Positions 42,511 to 51,450 of a DNA stretch of 64,000 bases are shown here, one piece after another. Source of the DNA: QHXW01 sp035280425 (GTDB taxonomy: Bacteria; Acidobacteriota; Terriglobia; Bryobacterales; Bryobacteraceae); NCBI GenBank assembly GCA_035280425.1, contig DATEFW010000018.1, positions 124,001-188,000 of the forward strand. Direction: 5' to 3'. The translations under genes were made by a program, and so were the position numbers. The stretch's first letter is position 1. The number at the start of each line of letters is the position of its first letter. The notes under the pieces are model-generated. The model did not search any database and was not told the DNA's origin. It saw only the letters and a list, made by a program, of their open reading frames with translations.

Positions 42511-44292
42511 ATGCGTACCTATACGCTTGCGATCCTGGCAGTGCTGCTCACAGCAGGCTGCGGTGTGAGAAAAACCAACCAGACATTTTCCGAGCTGCGA
42601 AGCGAATTCATATACAGCTCGCTTGCCTTTTCGCCTGTTTCGGCCACTTCCGCGGGTTATCACCGGCACCAGGGCGCTAAGCTGGATCAGCTTCTGGACG
42701 ATTACAGTCCGGCGTCACTTGAACGGCAGAAAAAGTTTTACGAAGGTATGAAGGGCCGGCTGTTTGACGCGCATCAGGAAGGAAATCTTTCGCCGGAAGA
42801 CGACGCCGATTACCGAATCATGCGCGGTCAGATCGATTTGGCGTTGCTCGATCTTGACGAGATTCAAAGTTATCACCACAATCCGACAATTTACGTGGAA
42901 CTGATCGGCAACGCGCTGTTTAACCCCATGGTGCTCGAATACGCACCGGCGGACGAACGTTTCCGCGACATCATCGCGCGCACCGAAAAGATTCCGGCGT
43001 TTCTCCAGCAGGCGAAGAGCAACCTGACGGAGGCGCCCGATATCTGGACGCAAGTGGCGGGCGAGGAAAACCAAGGAAATCTCGATCTTTTGCAAAAAAC
43101 AATTCCTGCGGCTGTTCCGGCCGGGCTGCGCGCGGATTTCGACCGCGCGACGAAGCCGGCGATTGGGGCGCTCGAAGATTTTCAAAACTATCTGAAGAAC
43201 GATCTGGCCAAGCGCAATCATGCCAGCTGGCGGCTGGGGCCCGATTCCTACCGGCGCAAGTTCCGCGCCACGCTGGCCAGCGATCGGGATGCGGACGCCG
43301 TACTGGACGCGGCCGAATCCGATCTGAAGATGGTCCGGGGGCAGATGTTCGAGCTGTCGCTGCCGTTGCACCAGAAGATGTATCCGCAGCACACGAACCA
43401 CACTGAACTTGCGACGCACGACCGGGAAAACCGGATCATTTCCGAGGTGCTGGACCGCATCGCCCAGCGGCACGCGACGCCGGAGGCGTACATGCCGGAC
43501 GCCAAGCGCGATTTGGACGAGGCGCGGGCGTTTGTGCGCGAAAAAAATCTGTTGACCCTGCCCGCGGGCGGGAATCTCCAGGTGATCGACACGCCGGAGT
43601 TCATGCGCGGGATCTACGCGGTGGGCGGGTTCAGTCCGGCGCCGGCGCTCGAGCCGCAGCTCGGAGCATTTTACTGGATCACGCCTATTCCGAAGAGCTG
43701 GGCGCGCGAGCGCATCGAATCCAAGCTGCGGGAATACAACTTTTACCATCTCAAGCTGCTCACGATTCACGAGGCTATGCCCGGCCATTATGTGCAGGGC
43801 GAGTTTGCCGGTAAAGTGGAACCGAAAGACCGCCGGGTGCTGCGCGCGGTCTGGGGCAACGGCCCATATGTCGAGGGGTGGGCCGTATACACCGAGCAAA
43901 TGATGCTGGACGAAGGTTATCTGGACAATTCGCCGGAACTGCGGCTGACTTTTCAAAAAGAGATGCTGCGTGTGCTGGCCAATGCCATTCTCGACGTGCG
44001 CCTGCAGACACGCGGTATGACCGATCAGGAAGCACTCGACCTCATGGAGAAAGAAACGTTCCAGGAGACCGAGGAGGCCACGGCGAAACTGCAACGCGCG
44101 AAATTATCGTCCTGCCAGTTGCCGACGTATTATGTCGGCTGGCAAGACTGGATGCGGCTGCGCGAGCAATACCACAAGATCAAGGGCCCGCAATACAGCC
44201 TGCGTGAATTTAACGACAGTGGACTCAAAGAGGGAGCCGTGTCCTTGCCGGCGCTCGCGCAGTTGCTCACCGGGAAAGGCTTAGGCGAATAA
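42511..44292 (+). CDS. DUF885-family lipoprotein (putative zinc peptidase)
   Basis: A 593-residue lipoprotein: signal peptide with lipobox LTAGC (cysteine 17 or so of MRTYTLAILAVLLTAGC). The DUF885 metal motif is His420-Glu-Ala-Met-Pro-Gly-His426, followed by EGWAVYTEQMM holding the third ligand, as expected for a putative metallopeptidase. I use ATG 42511 with AAAGGA upstream rather than the open extension to 42466, because only then is the signal terminal. It is the second DUF885 protein of the window (see 15432) but more canonical. Its last 26 bases overlap the convergent GT2 gene. Confidence 0.88.
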   Translation: MRTYTLAILAVLLTAGCGVRKTNQTFSELRSEFIYSSLAFSPVSATSAGYHRHQGAKLDQLLDDYSPASLERQKKFYEGMKGRLFDAHQEGNLSPEDDADYRIMRGQIDLALLDLDEIQSYHHNPTIYVELIGNALFNPMVLEYAPADERFRDIIARTEKIPAFLQQAKSNLTEAPDIWTQVAGEENQGNLDLLQKTIPAAVPAGLRADFDRATKPAIGALEDFQNYLKNDLAKRNHASWRLGPDSYRRKFRATLASDRDADAVLDAAESDLKMVRGQMFELSLPLHQKMYPQHTNHTELATHDRENRIISEVLDRIAQRHATPEAYMPDAKRDLDEARAFVREKNLLTLPAGGNLQVIDTPEFMRGIYAVGGFSPAPALEPQLGAFYWITPIPKSWARERIESKLREYNFYHLKLLTIHEAMPGHYVQGEFAGKVEPKDRRVLRAVWGNGPYVEGWAVYTEQMMLDEGYLDNSPELRLTFQKEMLRVLANAILDVRLQTRGMTDQEALDLMEKETFQETEEATAKLQRAKLSSCQLPTYYVGWQDWMRLREQYHKIKGPQYSLREFNDSGLKEGAVSLPALAQLLTGKGLGE

Positions 44293-44971
44293 CCGTCCAG
44301 AAGATCTTGCAGCCGGCGGCGGCGCTGGCGCGCCAGTTGCCGGAAATCTTGCTTACCCCGATGCGGCGGCGGTAGCTGACGGGCACTTCGATGACGCGCA
44401 GATGATGCCGCAGCGCTTTGATTTGCATTTCGATCGTCCAGCCGTAATTGCGGTCGCGCATGTCGATCTTCCGCAGAGCGTCCATACGAATCGCGCGAAA
44501 CGGGCCGAGGTCGCTATAGCGGTGGCCGAACAGGGCGCGCATCATCCAGGTTGCCAGGCGGTTTCCCAAAATCTGGTGCGGAAGGAGCGATCCGGGTTCG
44601 GCAGTGCCGAGAGTGCGGGAACCAATCACGAAGTCTGCGCGTCCGTCGTAAATAGGTGCGACGAGCAATGCGGCTTCGGTGGGATCGTCGCTCGCGTCGG
44701 CGTCCATGAAGACGACGGCATCGATTCCGTCCGGCAGCGCTTGGAGCGCACGCAGGCACGCGGCGCCGTAACCGCGTTCAGTCTCGCAGACTACAATTGC
44801 GCCGTGCGCACGCGCCACTGCTGCGGTGCGGTCGTGCGAGCCGTTATCACAGACGATGATGGCGCGATAAAGTTCACGTGGCACTTGATCGAGCGTCCGG
44901 CCGATGGCTTCTTCCTCATTGAGGGCCGGAATGATCAGCGCCGCACGTCCCGCCATGGATTCCGCGGGCAT
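44267..44971 (-). CDS. Family 2 glycosyltransferase (dolichyl-phosphate-mannose-synthase-like)
   Basis: A 234-residue GT-A enzyme. Opening LIIPALNEEEAIGRTLDQVP, then IIVCDNGSHDRTAAVA, the DxD-type FMDADASDDP and an acceptor-side YGWTIEMQIKALRHHLRVIEVP. No membrane helices, so it is like the cytoplasmic part of polyprenyl-phosphate glycosyltransferases. It probably forms a lipid-linked sugar from a nucleotide sugar. ATG 44971 or 44956 can be the start; the former overlaps the -10 box of the divergent lepB. The last 26 bases overlap the DUF885 gene in convergent orientation. Confidence 0.88.
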   Translation of the reverse strand: MPAESMAGRAALIIPALNEEEAIGRTLDQVPRELYRAIIVCDNGSHDRTAAVARAHGAIVVCETERGYGAACLRALQALPDGIDAVVFMDADASDDPTEAALLVAPIYDGRADFVIGSRTLGTAEPGSLLPHQILGNRLATWMMRALFGHRYSDLGPFRAIRMDALRKIDMRDRNYGWTIEMQIKALRHHLRVIEVPVSYRRRIGVSKISGNWRASAAAGCKIFWTVIRLSLSR

Positions 44972-44976
44972 TGATC

Positions 44977-44982
44977 TATAAT
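44977..44982 (+). promoter_or_regulatory. lepB: Candidate -10 of lepB
   Basis: A perfect TATAAT ends 27 bases before the ATG at 45010. It explains why translation should start at 45010 and not at the TTG 44971, which would lie upstream of the transcript start. The -35 region (around 44954-44960) is poor and lies within the GT2 gene. Confidence 0.45.
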
Positions 44983-45009
44983 GGAGGTTTTACCGGACCA
45001 AATTCAGCC

Positions 45010-45567
45010 ATGGAAGAAAAATCGCAGGATTCTCCAAGCGCGCGTTCCGGGCTGTTTGCGGCGTTATCCTGGATTCGCGACCTGGCATTTTCAGTGCTTC
45101 TCGCCGTCATTCTCATCGTATTTATTTACCAGCCGGTCAAAGTTGAAGGCACCAGCATGATGCCGGCGCTTACGGACCAGGAACGCATCTTTATCAATAA
45201 ATTCACTTACCGTTTCGGAACCGGCAACATCGAGCGCGGCGATCTGGTGGTGTTCTGGTTTCCGCTGGACCACACCAAATCGTACATCAAGCGCGTGATC
45301 GGGCTGCCGGGAGATGTCGTACAGATCGATAACGGAACAGTATACGTGAACGGCGAGCGGCTCAAGGAACCCTATGTTCCAACGGAATACCACGACCATC
45401 AGTCGGTGGCCGCGGTGACGGTGCCGCCCGACAATTATTACGTTCTGGGCGATCATCGCAGCTCCTCGAATGACAGCCGTGCCTGGGGAACGGTGGATCG
45501 CAAGTATATCTACGGAAAAGCCGTGTTCGTTTACTGGCCGCTAGATAAGATGGGCCGGCTCCATTGA
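45010..45567 (+). CDS. lepB: Signal peptidase I
   Basis: A 185-residue membrane protease that removes Sec and Tat signal peptides at the outer face of the inner membrane. One helix (SVLLAVILIVFIYQPV) anchors it. The nucleophile is Ser49 in VEGTSMMPAL, the general base Lys94 in SYIKRVIGLPGD; GDHRSSSNDSRAWG is the conserved box E. ATG 45010 is preferred; the frame is open to a TTG at 44971, which would precede the probable transcript start. The short form without big loops is like those of Gram-positive and acidobacterial species. Its end is adjacent to the convergent DUF2905 gene. Confidence 0.95.
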   Translation: MEEKSQDSPSARSGLFAALSWIRDLAFSVLLAVILIVFIYQPVKVEGTSMMPALTDQERIFINKFTYRFGTGNIERGDLVVFWFPLDHTKSYIKRVIGLPGDVVQIDNGTVYVNGERLKEPYVPTEYHDHQSVAAVTVPPDNYYVLGDHRSSSNDSRAWGTVDRKYIYGKAVFVYWPLDKMGRLH

Positions 45568-45777
45568 TCAGCGCCGATTGAACAGCCACAGAACCAGGGT
45601 TAGGACGGCACTCAGCAAAATGCAGGTGGTAATCGGGAAGTAAAAGCTCGTGCTGTTTCTGTGGATGTAGATATCGCCCGGCAAGCGGCCAATGCGAAAC
45701 GGCAGGCGCGCGGAATACTCGACTAGCAGTCCGGCGACGACCAGCAGCACGCCCAGAACGATCAGCAAGCGTCCCAC
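45568..45777 (-). CDS. DUF2905 small membrane protein
   Basis: A 69-residue protein of two membrane helices (LIVLGVLLVVAGLLVEY and ITTCILLSAVLTLVLWLF) around the short polar motif PFRIGRLPGDIYIHRNSTSFYFP, which is characteristic of DUF2905 (shown here broken: RIGRLPGDI plus SFYFP). Function unknown; in other species such genes are close to ruvB or queA. It starts with GTG. The coding end abuts the lepB stop codon in convergent orientation. Confidence 0.85.
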   Translation of the reverse strand: MGRLLIVLGVLLVVAGLLVEYSARLPFRIGRLPGDIYIHRNSTSFYFPITTCILLSAVLTLVLWLFNRR

Positions 45778-45803
45778 GGTTTCAGCTTAGCCCATGGCGA
45801 GTG

Positions 45804-47096
45804 TTACTTCCCGTTCCTGCGCACGAAGAACGCGGCTTTATCCATTTTGGGGTCGATCGCCACATCGAAAAAGCCGATCATCATTTCCTCCCAGCTTTGC
45901 GGGCCGAAACGCACGGAGTCTTCCGGGTCTGGATTGTTCGGATTGTTTCGCGAATTGTCGAAATACGCCACGCACTCGAGCTTCGTTCCGGCTTTGAGCG
46001 GCAAGGGCTGAGCGAGGCGATAAGAAAGCTGCCAGTAAAAATTGTAGGGTTTCACTTCGACGAGAGTCCGCCGGCGGCCGCCGGGCTCGACGATATCGTA
46101 AGCGAAACTCTTTCCGCGCAGATGCATGTGCGGAAAAAAACTGAGCAGCAGACAGTCGTTGGGCAGCGTGCCCCAGGCGGCGACGCGGTAATCCGGGTCA
46201 TCTGGAGGAATCACGAAGCGATCGTCGCCCAGTTGCAGCGTGATCACGCGGCGCGTGGGGCGAGAGCGCGAGAAAACCAGGCCGATGCGTGTCTGGTCCG
46301 AGGTCGCGTGGCCTTTGGGCGTGTAATGCATCTGAAAGACGAAATCGGAGCCGGCCGGGATGAATTTGGCGAAGCCCGGCGGCCAGTCTTCGGGAACGTT
46401 GCCGGGGGAATAGACGAGCAGGATATCGCTCGTTGTCGCGCCGTTCAGCAGCCGCTCGCGCGGTGTGCGGCCTGGCGGAACATACGGGATGCCCGGCTTG
46501 GCATCGGGCAGCCACTTGGAGCCGGGCTCGCGGATGTAGACCACGGCATGATGCACGACTGAGCGATTGCCGGGCCGCAACTCCGCCATGCGCACCCATT
46601 TGCCTTCGGTGAAGCCGGCAGGCACGACGATGTACTGATACTCCACCGCGCCCGAGGCGGGCACCGGAAAAGCGGCAGGCATGGCGAGGACGGCATCAGG
46701 TTGCGTGATATTCCAGCCGCTGATCCAGCGGCGCGGCGGTGGTGCGTCTTTCGGATTTCCCTCAGGCGCGCCGGCTTCGACCCAACGAACCAGCGTATCG
46801 ATCTCTGCTTTCGATAGCGAGCGGTCATTCGAGAACGGGCCGTAACCGGGCTCGGCGAACCAGGGCGGCATTTTTCTTAACAGCACGGCTTCCCGGATGG
46901 CCTTGGCCCAGGGGCGCGTTTCCCGGTAGGTGAGGAACGGCATGGGAGCGACTTCGCCGGGCCGGTGACACTGCTGGCAGCGCTTCTGAAGAACGGGAAG
47001 AACATCGCGGTAGAACGTCGGCTGATCAACCGCCGCGCGGGCGAATCCAGTTGCGAGAGTTAGAAGCAGACACGTTCTTGCGGCATGCCGCGTCAT
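45804..47096 (-). CDS. Cytochrome c / copper type II ascorbate-dependent monooxygenase-like protein
   Basis: A 430-residue exported protein. After a signal peptide (LTLATGFARA) comes a heme c site Cys40-x2-Cys43-His44 (RCQQCHRPGE) in a cytochrome domain to ~115, with the methionine region MPFLTY or MPPWF. The rest resembles the two-domain fold of peptidylglycine hydroxylating monooxygenase: copper ligands could be His-His in VVHHAVVYI, His in FQMHYTPKGH and His-x-His in FFPHMHLRGKSF. It may hydroxylate a small molecule with electrons delivered through the heme. It overlaps the sugar-acid dehydratase stop by four bases (ATGA), so both are made from one mRNA. Confidence 0.8.
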   Translation of the reverse strand: MTRHAARTCLLLTLATGFARAAVDQPTFYRDVLPVLQKRCQQCHRPGEVAPMPFLTYRETRPWAKAIREAVLLRKMPPWFAEPGYGPFSNDRSLSKAEIDTLVRWVEAGAPEGNPKDAPPPRRWISGWNITQPDAVLAMPAAFPVPASGAVEYQYIVVPAGFTEGKWVRMAELRPGNRSVVHHAVVYIREPGSKWLPDAKPGIPYVPPGRTPRERLLNGATTSDILLVYSPGNVPEDWPPGFAKFIPAGSDFVFQMHYTPKGHATSDQTRIGLVFSRSRPTRRVITLQLGDDRFVIPPDDPDYRVAAWGTLPNDCLLLSFFPHMHLRGKSFAYDIVEPGGRRRTLVEVKPYNFYWQLSYRLAQPLPLKAGTKLECVAYFDNSRNNPNNPDPEDSVRFGPQSWEEMMIGFFDVAIDPKMDKAAFFVRRNGK

Positions 47097-49093
47097 CTGC
47101 GAACGAGGGCTGCTTCGTCGAGCGCTTTGGTCCCGGCTTCGAGTTTGCTGATGATCGTATCGGCGTCAAACACGCAGCCGCCCCAGGTACCGCCGCTCGC
47201 GTTTTGCAACGCGGCCCATAGGCGCGAATCGATGGGCAATTGCGGGTCTGGCGCGAGATCGGGCCGCGGCGGGCGCGACGCCAGAACCCGCGCGCCTTCT
47301 TCAGCGCCAAATCTGCGGCCGCCCGAGCCGACCAGATTGACCGATCCTTCCAGGCGCACGCGATCGATCGTAATCTCAATAGTGTCGCCGTCGAGCACTT
47401 TACCGATCGGCCCGCCCGCCAGCGCTTCCGGCGTAACGTGACCGATGCAGGCGCCGGTCGAGACGCCGCTGAAACGGGCATCGGTGACGACCGCAATGTG
47501 CTTGCCGAAATCGAGATAACGCAGCGCCGAAGTAATTTGAAAAATCTCTTCCATGCCGGAGCCCATGGGGCCGCGGCAAATCAGCACGACGATGTCGCCC
47601 GGCTTGATGCGGTCCGGCCCTTCGCTCTTGATTGCGGCGATGGCGGCTATCTCGGTGTGGAACACACGCGCGGGCCCGGTTTTCCGGTAAACGCCGTCGG
47701 CATCGACGACGCTGGGATCGATCGCGGTGCTCTTGATTACCGAGCCGCCCGGCGCCAGGTTGCCATGCGGGAATGTCACCGTCGAAGTCAGGCCGCGGCG
47801 GCTGGCATTCTCGGGATCCATGATCACATCATCCGGATTCACCCGATCGCGATCCTGCAAAACGGCGCGCAGCCGCCGGCGCCGTTCGGACTTTTCCCAC
47901 CAGTCGAGCATGTGGCCGAGGGGCGCGCCGCTGGCAGTGAGCACACCGAGTTCGAGAAGTCCCGCACGGCGCAGGTGCAGCATCACTTCCGGCACGCCGC
48001 CGGCGAGAAATACCTGCACGGTTGGATGCGAGCGCGGCCCGTTGGGCAAGACGTCGACGAGGCGCGGAATTTTCCGGTTGATCGCGATCCAGTCTTCGGC
48101 GGTAGGCCGCTTCAATCCCGCCGCATGCGCAATGGCCGGCAGATGAAGAATCAGGTTGGTCGAGCCGCCGAATGCGGCATGCACGGTCATGGCGTTGCGA
48201 ATCGAAGCGTCGCTCAAAATGTGACGCATGGTGATGCCGCGCTCTTCGAGCGACAGGACGGCACGGGCCGAACGCCGCGCCATATCAAGCCAGATCGGGT
48301 GTCCCGAAGGCGCGAGCGCCGCATGCGTGAGCGTCATGCCCAGCGCTTCGCCGACCACCTGAGATGTCGCAGCCGTCCCCAGGAACTGGCATCCGCCGCC
48401 CGGTGTCGCGCAGGCCCGGCAGAGAGCTTGTGACGCGTCATCGAGCGAAATCTGATGATGCGCAAATCTGGCGCCGACGGACTGTACGCGGCCGGCATCT
48501 TCGCCTTCTTCCGCCAGCAGCGTTACGCCGCCGGGCACGAGCACGCAGGGGAGATCGTGCATCGCAGCCAGCGCCATCATCATCGCGGGCAGGCCCTTAT
48601 CGCAGGTCGCGACGCCAATTACGCCGCGTCGAGTGGGAATTGAACGAATCAGCCTGCGGAAAACGCTGGCGGCGTCGTTGCGGTAGGGAAGGCTGTCGAA
48701 CATCCCCGTGGTGCCTTGCGTGCGCCCATCACAGGGATCGGTGCAGTACCCGGCGAAGGGAACGGCGCCGAGCGATTTCAATTCCTCGGCCGCAGCCTGC
48801 ATAAGCAGCCCGACTTCCCAGTGCCCCGTGTGGTAACCGAGCGCCACCGGCGTGCCATCCGGCTTGCGAATGCCGCCGTGCGTGCTGAGCAGCAGAACTT
48901 CTTTGCCGCCCATAGCGCGCGGATCCCAGCCCATGCCGGCGTTTTGTGCCCAACCGAACAGATCGCCTGAGGGCCGCGCAATCAGCATTTCGGGCGTGAC
49001 GGGCAGTGATCCGGGCGGCCCCGGCGATTTGGTGCGCACATCGTAGAGCGAGGCGTCACCGGAATCAATGATATTCTCGAAATCTATGGGCAT
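47093..49093 (-). CDS. YjhG/YagF-type sugar-acid (D-xylonate) dehydratase
   Basis: About 666 residues, an IlvD/Edd-family dehydratase. It follows the YjhG/YagF subgroup almost segment by segment: LINRPSG-like EMLIARPSGDLFG, SDPCDGRTQGTTGMFDS-like TDPCDGRTQGTTGMFDSLP, GVATCDKGLPAMMMAL, GGGCQFLGTAATSQVV, NAMTVHAAFGGSTN, TDARFSGVSTGACIGHV. The enzyme removes water from a sugar acid, in E. coli D-xylonate, to give a 2-keto-3-deoxy acid, using an iron-sulfur cluster held by the cysteines of CDPC/TCDK/GGC. Start ATG 49093 is chosen; the frame extends to 49114. The start region overlaps the divergent Gfo/Idh/MocA gene. Confidence 0.92.
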   Translation of the reverse strand: MPIDFENIIDSGDASLYDVRTKSPGPPGSLPVTPEMLIARPSGDLFGWAQNAGMGWDPRAMGGKEVLLLSTHGGIRKPDGTPVALGYHTGHWEVGLLMQAAAEELKSLGAVPFAGYCTDPCDGRTQGTTGMFDSLPYRNDAASVFRRLIRSIPTRRGVIGVATCDKGLPAMMMALAAMHDLPCVLVPGGVTLLAEEGEDAGRVQSVGARFAHHQISLDDASQALCRACATPGGGCQFLGTAATSQVVGEALGMTLTHAALAPSGHPIWLDMARRSARAVLSLEERGITMRHILSDASIRNAMTVHAAFGGSTNLILHLPAIAHAAGLKRPTAEDWIAINRKIPRLVDVLPNGPRSHPTVQVFLAGGVPEVMLHLRRAGLLELGVLTASGAPLGHMLDWWEKSERRRRLRAVLQDRDRVNPDDVIMDPENASRRGLTSTVTFPHGNLAPGGSVIKSTAIDPSVVDADGVYRKTGPARVFHTEIAAIAAIKSEGPDRIKPGDIVVLICRGPMGSGMEEIFQITSALRYLDFGKHIAVVTDARFSGVSTGACIGHVTPEALAGGPIGKVLDGDTIEITIDRVRLEGSVNLVGSGGRRFGAEEGARVLASRPPRPDLAPDPQLPIDSRLWAALQNASGGTWGGCVFDADTIISKLEAGTKALDEAALVRR

Positions 49094-50444
49094 AGGAAAT
49101 TCTGATGCTACCACCCGTCGGACGTTCCTGACAGCGCTCAGTGCGGCGTCCTACACGCGGATTGCAGGCGCGAACGACCGCGTGCAGGTCGGCTTCATCG
49201 GTTACGGGTTGATCGGCAGCGAGCACGTCCGCGATTTCAAAAAACAGCCGGATGCGGATCTTGCGGCGATGTGCGACGTCTACCAGCCGCGCGTCGAGCA
49301 GGGTGTTGCCGCTTGCGGGGGCCGCGCGAAAAGCTACAGCGATTTTCGAAAACTGCTCGACGATAAAGATATTCAGGCGATCGTGGTGTCCACGCCCGAC
49401 CACTGGCACGCGCTCATGACCATTATGGCCTGTGCCGCGGGGAAAGATGTCTACGTCGAGAAGCCGCTGACGCTCTTCGTCAGAGAAGGCCGGTGGATGG
49501 TGGAAGCTGCGCGGCGTTACAACCGCGTCGTGCAGGTGGGCACGCAGCAGCGCTCCGGGAAGCATTTTCAAAAAGCCGTGGAAATGCTGCGCGCGGGCTA
49601 CATCGGGAAGGTGATGAGCGCGCGCATGTCGTCCTATCGCAACATCATGCCTGGTTTCGGCTCGCCGCCGGACTCCTCGCCGCCGAGCGATTTTGATTAC
49701 GATATGTGGCTCGGGCCCGCGCCCAAGCGGTCGTATAACCCGAAGCGCTCGCTTTATCATTTCCGCTGGTTCTGGGACTATTCCGGCGGTCAGATGACGA
49801 ACCTGGGCGCGCACGAGATCGATATCGTGCAGTGGGCCATGCAGGTGAAGGGCCCGTCGGCCGTGGCCTCGAGCGGCGGGCGGTTCGCGCTGGAAGACAA
49901 CGGCGAAACGCCCGATACCCAGGACGCGTTGTTCGAGTATCCGGGATTCACGACGGTTTATTCCTATCGCGAGGCGAGCGCCGGCCATCACGGCGAAGGT
50001 GTGATGGAGTTCTATGGCAGCAAGGGAAGTTTAGCCATCGATCGCGGCGGATTTATCGTTTATCCCGACATGAAGATCGATCCGTTCAACGCGATTCCGG
50101 TGTTCACCGGGCAACCGGCCGGCGGGCCGAAGCGTTCGGCGTCCAGGCCGGAGCCTTGGATCGAGCCCTACAAAATGGCGGGTTCTTCGCAAGAGCAGTT
50201 CGATCTCCACGTGCGCAATTTTCTGGATTGCATCAAATCGCGCGAGCGGCCCATCGCCGATGTCGAGCAGGGACATCAGACCACAACGGCGTGCCACCTG
50301 GCGAACATTTCGCTCCGCACCGGCCGCAAGATTCGATGGAATCCCGAAACGGAAGAGATTCTGGGCGATGCCGATGCCTCGCGCTGGCTCGTGCGGCCCT
50401 ATCGCAAACCGTGGGACGAAGTTTTGCGGAGTTTTCACTTATGA
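49086..50444 (+). CDS. Tat-exported Gfo/Idh/MocA-family oxidoreductase
   Basis: A 452-residue paralogue of the proteins at 3136 and 17209. ATTRRTFLTALSAAS is a Tat-like signal. The Rossmann loop is VQVGFIGYGLIGSEHV. The shared block STPDHWHALMTIMACA with AGKDVYVEKPLTLF holds the EKP lysine, and FWDYSGGQMTNLGAHEID follows. Start: ATG 49086, with ATG 49068 also in frame; both fall within or against the divergent dehydratase start. The TGA overlaps the ATG of the sugar epimerase (ATGA), so the two enzymes work together, perhaps converting an oxidised (3-keto) sugar outside the cytoplasm. Confidence 0.9.
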   Translation: MGIGNSDATTRRTFLTALSAASYTRIAGANDRVQVGFIGYGLIGSEHVRDFKKQPDADLAAMCDVYQPRVEQGVAACGGRAKSYSDFRKLLDDKDIQAIVVSTPDHWHALMTIMACAAGKDVYVEKPLTLFVREGRWMVEAARRYNRVVQVGTQQRSGKHFQKAVEMLRAGYIGKVMSARMSSYRNIMPGFGSPPDSSPPSDFDYDMWLGPAPKRSYNPKRSLYHFRWFWDYSGGQMTNLGAHEIDIVQWAMQVKGPSAVASSGGRFALEDNGETPDTQDALFEYPGFTTVYSYREASAGHHGEGVMEFYGSKGSLAIDRGGFIVYPDMKIDPFNAIPVFTGQPAGGPKRSASRPEPWIEPYKMAGSSQEQFDLHVRNFLDCIKSRERPIADVEQGHQTTTACHLANISLRTGRKIRWNPETEEILGDADASRWLVRPYRKPWDEVLRSFHL

Positions 50445-51445
50445 CCCGAAGACAATGGCTGTTGGCTACGGCTGCTGCGGCCACGCCGGCTCTCGCGGTC
50501 CCGAGAACCGGCATGGGCATCGCGACGACTTCCTACATGGCCGCGCGGCATCCGCACGACACGTACGAGTTTCTGGAGCATGGCAACTCGCTCGGCGCCG
50601 GCGGCATTCAGTCAGAGCTCACGTCGCTCGACCCGGAATATCTCAAGAAACTGCGTGCGCGCGCCGAACAGCTCGGCATGTACATCGAGGTGATGATCGA
50701 GCTGCCGAAGCAGGATTCCTCCGAGTTTGAGCGCATCGTTGAGGCTGCAAAAGATGTGAGGGCGGTGGCTCTGCGCACAGCTTGCCTCGGCGGCCGCCGC
50801 TACGAAGACTTTTCCACTCTGGCCGACTGGCAGAAATTCATCGCCCGCAGCAATGAAGCAATTGATCGCGCGCTTCCCATCGTGACGCGTCATCGCATGC
50901 CGCTGGCCATTGAAAATCATAAAGACTGGACCGCGGACGAGCTGGCGGCAATTCTCAAGAACAAATCCAGCGAATATCTCGGCGCGTGCATCGATACCGG
51001 CAACAATCTTGCCCTGCTCGACGATCCCATGGTATTGATCGAAACCCTGGCGCCGTATGCGCTCGCGACGCATTTCAAAGACATGGCCGTTGAGGCCTAT
51101 CCGGACGGCTTTCTGTTATCCGAGGTGCCTCTGGGGGAGGGGATGATCGATCTACAGCGTGCAGTAGCGGCCATCCGCCGGCTGCGTCCCAACACGCGGT
51201 TCACGCTCGAAATGATCACGCGCGATCCGCTCGAGGTTCCTTGCCTCACCGACAAGTACTGGATTACGTTTCCTGATCGCAACGGCAAATATCTGGCCGA
51301 TACTCTGCGCATGGTGCGCGACGCATCCGCGCGGCTCCAGCGCGTTCCGCACATCGGCCACGAGAGCCGCGAGGGACTCCTCCAGTTGGAAGAGGAGAAC
51401 GTCAAAGAATCGCTGCATTACGCGCGCACGCGGCTGGGCCTCTAG
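50441..51445 (+). CDS. Tat-exported sugar phosphate isomerase/epimerase-like TIM barrel
   Basis: A 334-residue protein of the xylose-isomerase-like (AP_endonuc_2) TIM-barrel family. TRRQWLLATAAAATPALA is a Tat-like signal. Candidate metal ligands: Glu in LAIENHKDWT, Asp in CIDTGNNLAL, His in THFKDMAVE and Glu in TLEMITRDP. It is coupled to the Gfo/Idh/MocA gene by a 4-base overlap; the open frame upstream to 49832 is an overlap and not used. Such pairs occur in pathways for keto-sugars or inositol. The substrate may be an extracytoplasmic sugar rather than a phosphate, as phosphates are rare outside. Confidence 0.87.
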   Translation: MTRRQWLLATAAAATPALAVPRTGMGIATTSYMAARHPHDTYEFLEHGNSLGAGGIQSELTSLDPEYLKKLRARAEQLGMYIEVMIELPKQDSSEFERIVEAAKDVRAVALRTACLGGRRYEDFSTLADWQKFIARSNEAIDRALPIVTRHRMPLAIENHKDWTADELAAILKNKSSEYLGACIDTGNNLALLDDPMVLIETLAPYALATHFKDMAVEAYPDGFLLSEVPLGEGMIDLQRAVAAIRRLRPNTRFTLEMITRDPLEVPCLTDKYWITFPDRNGKYLADTLRMVRDASARLQRVPHIGHESREGLLQLEEENVKESLHYARTRLGL

Positions 51446-51450
51446 AATCG

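Noticed and set aside
42715..44094. Minus-strand frame of 459 codons
   Set aside because: Antisense to the DUF885 lipoprotein; no recognisable domain or signal.
47240..48433. Plus-strand frame of 397 codons
   Set aside because: Antisense to the sugar-acid dehydratase, whose frame matches the YjhG family throughout.
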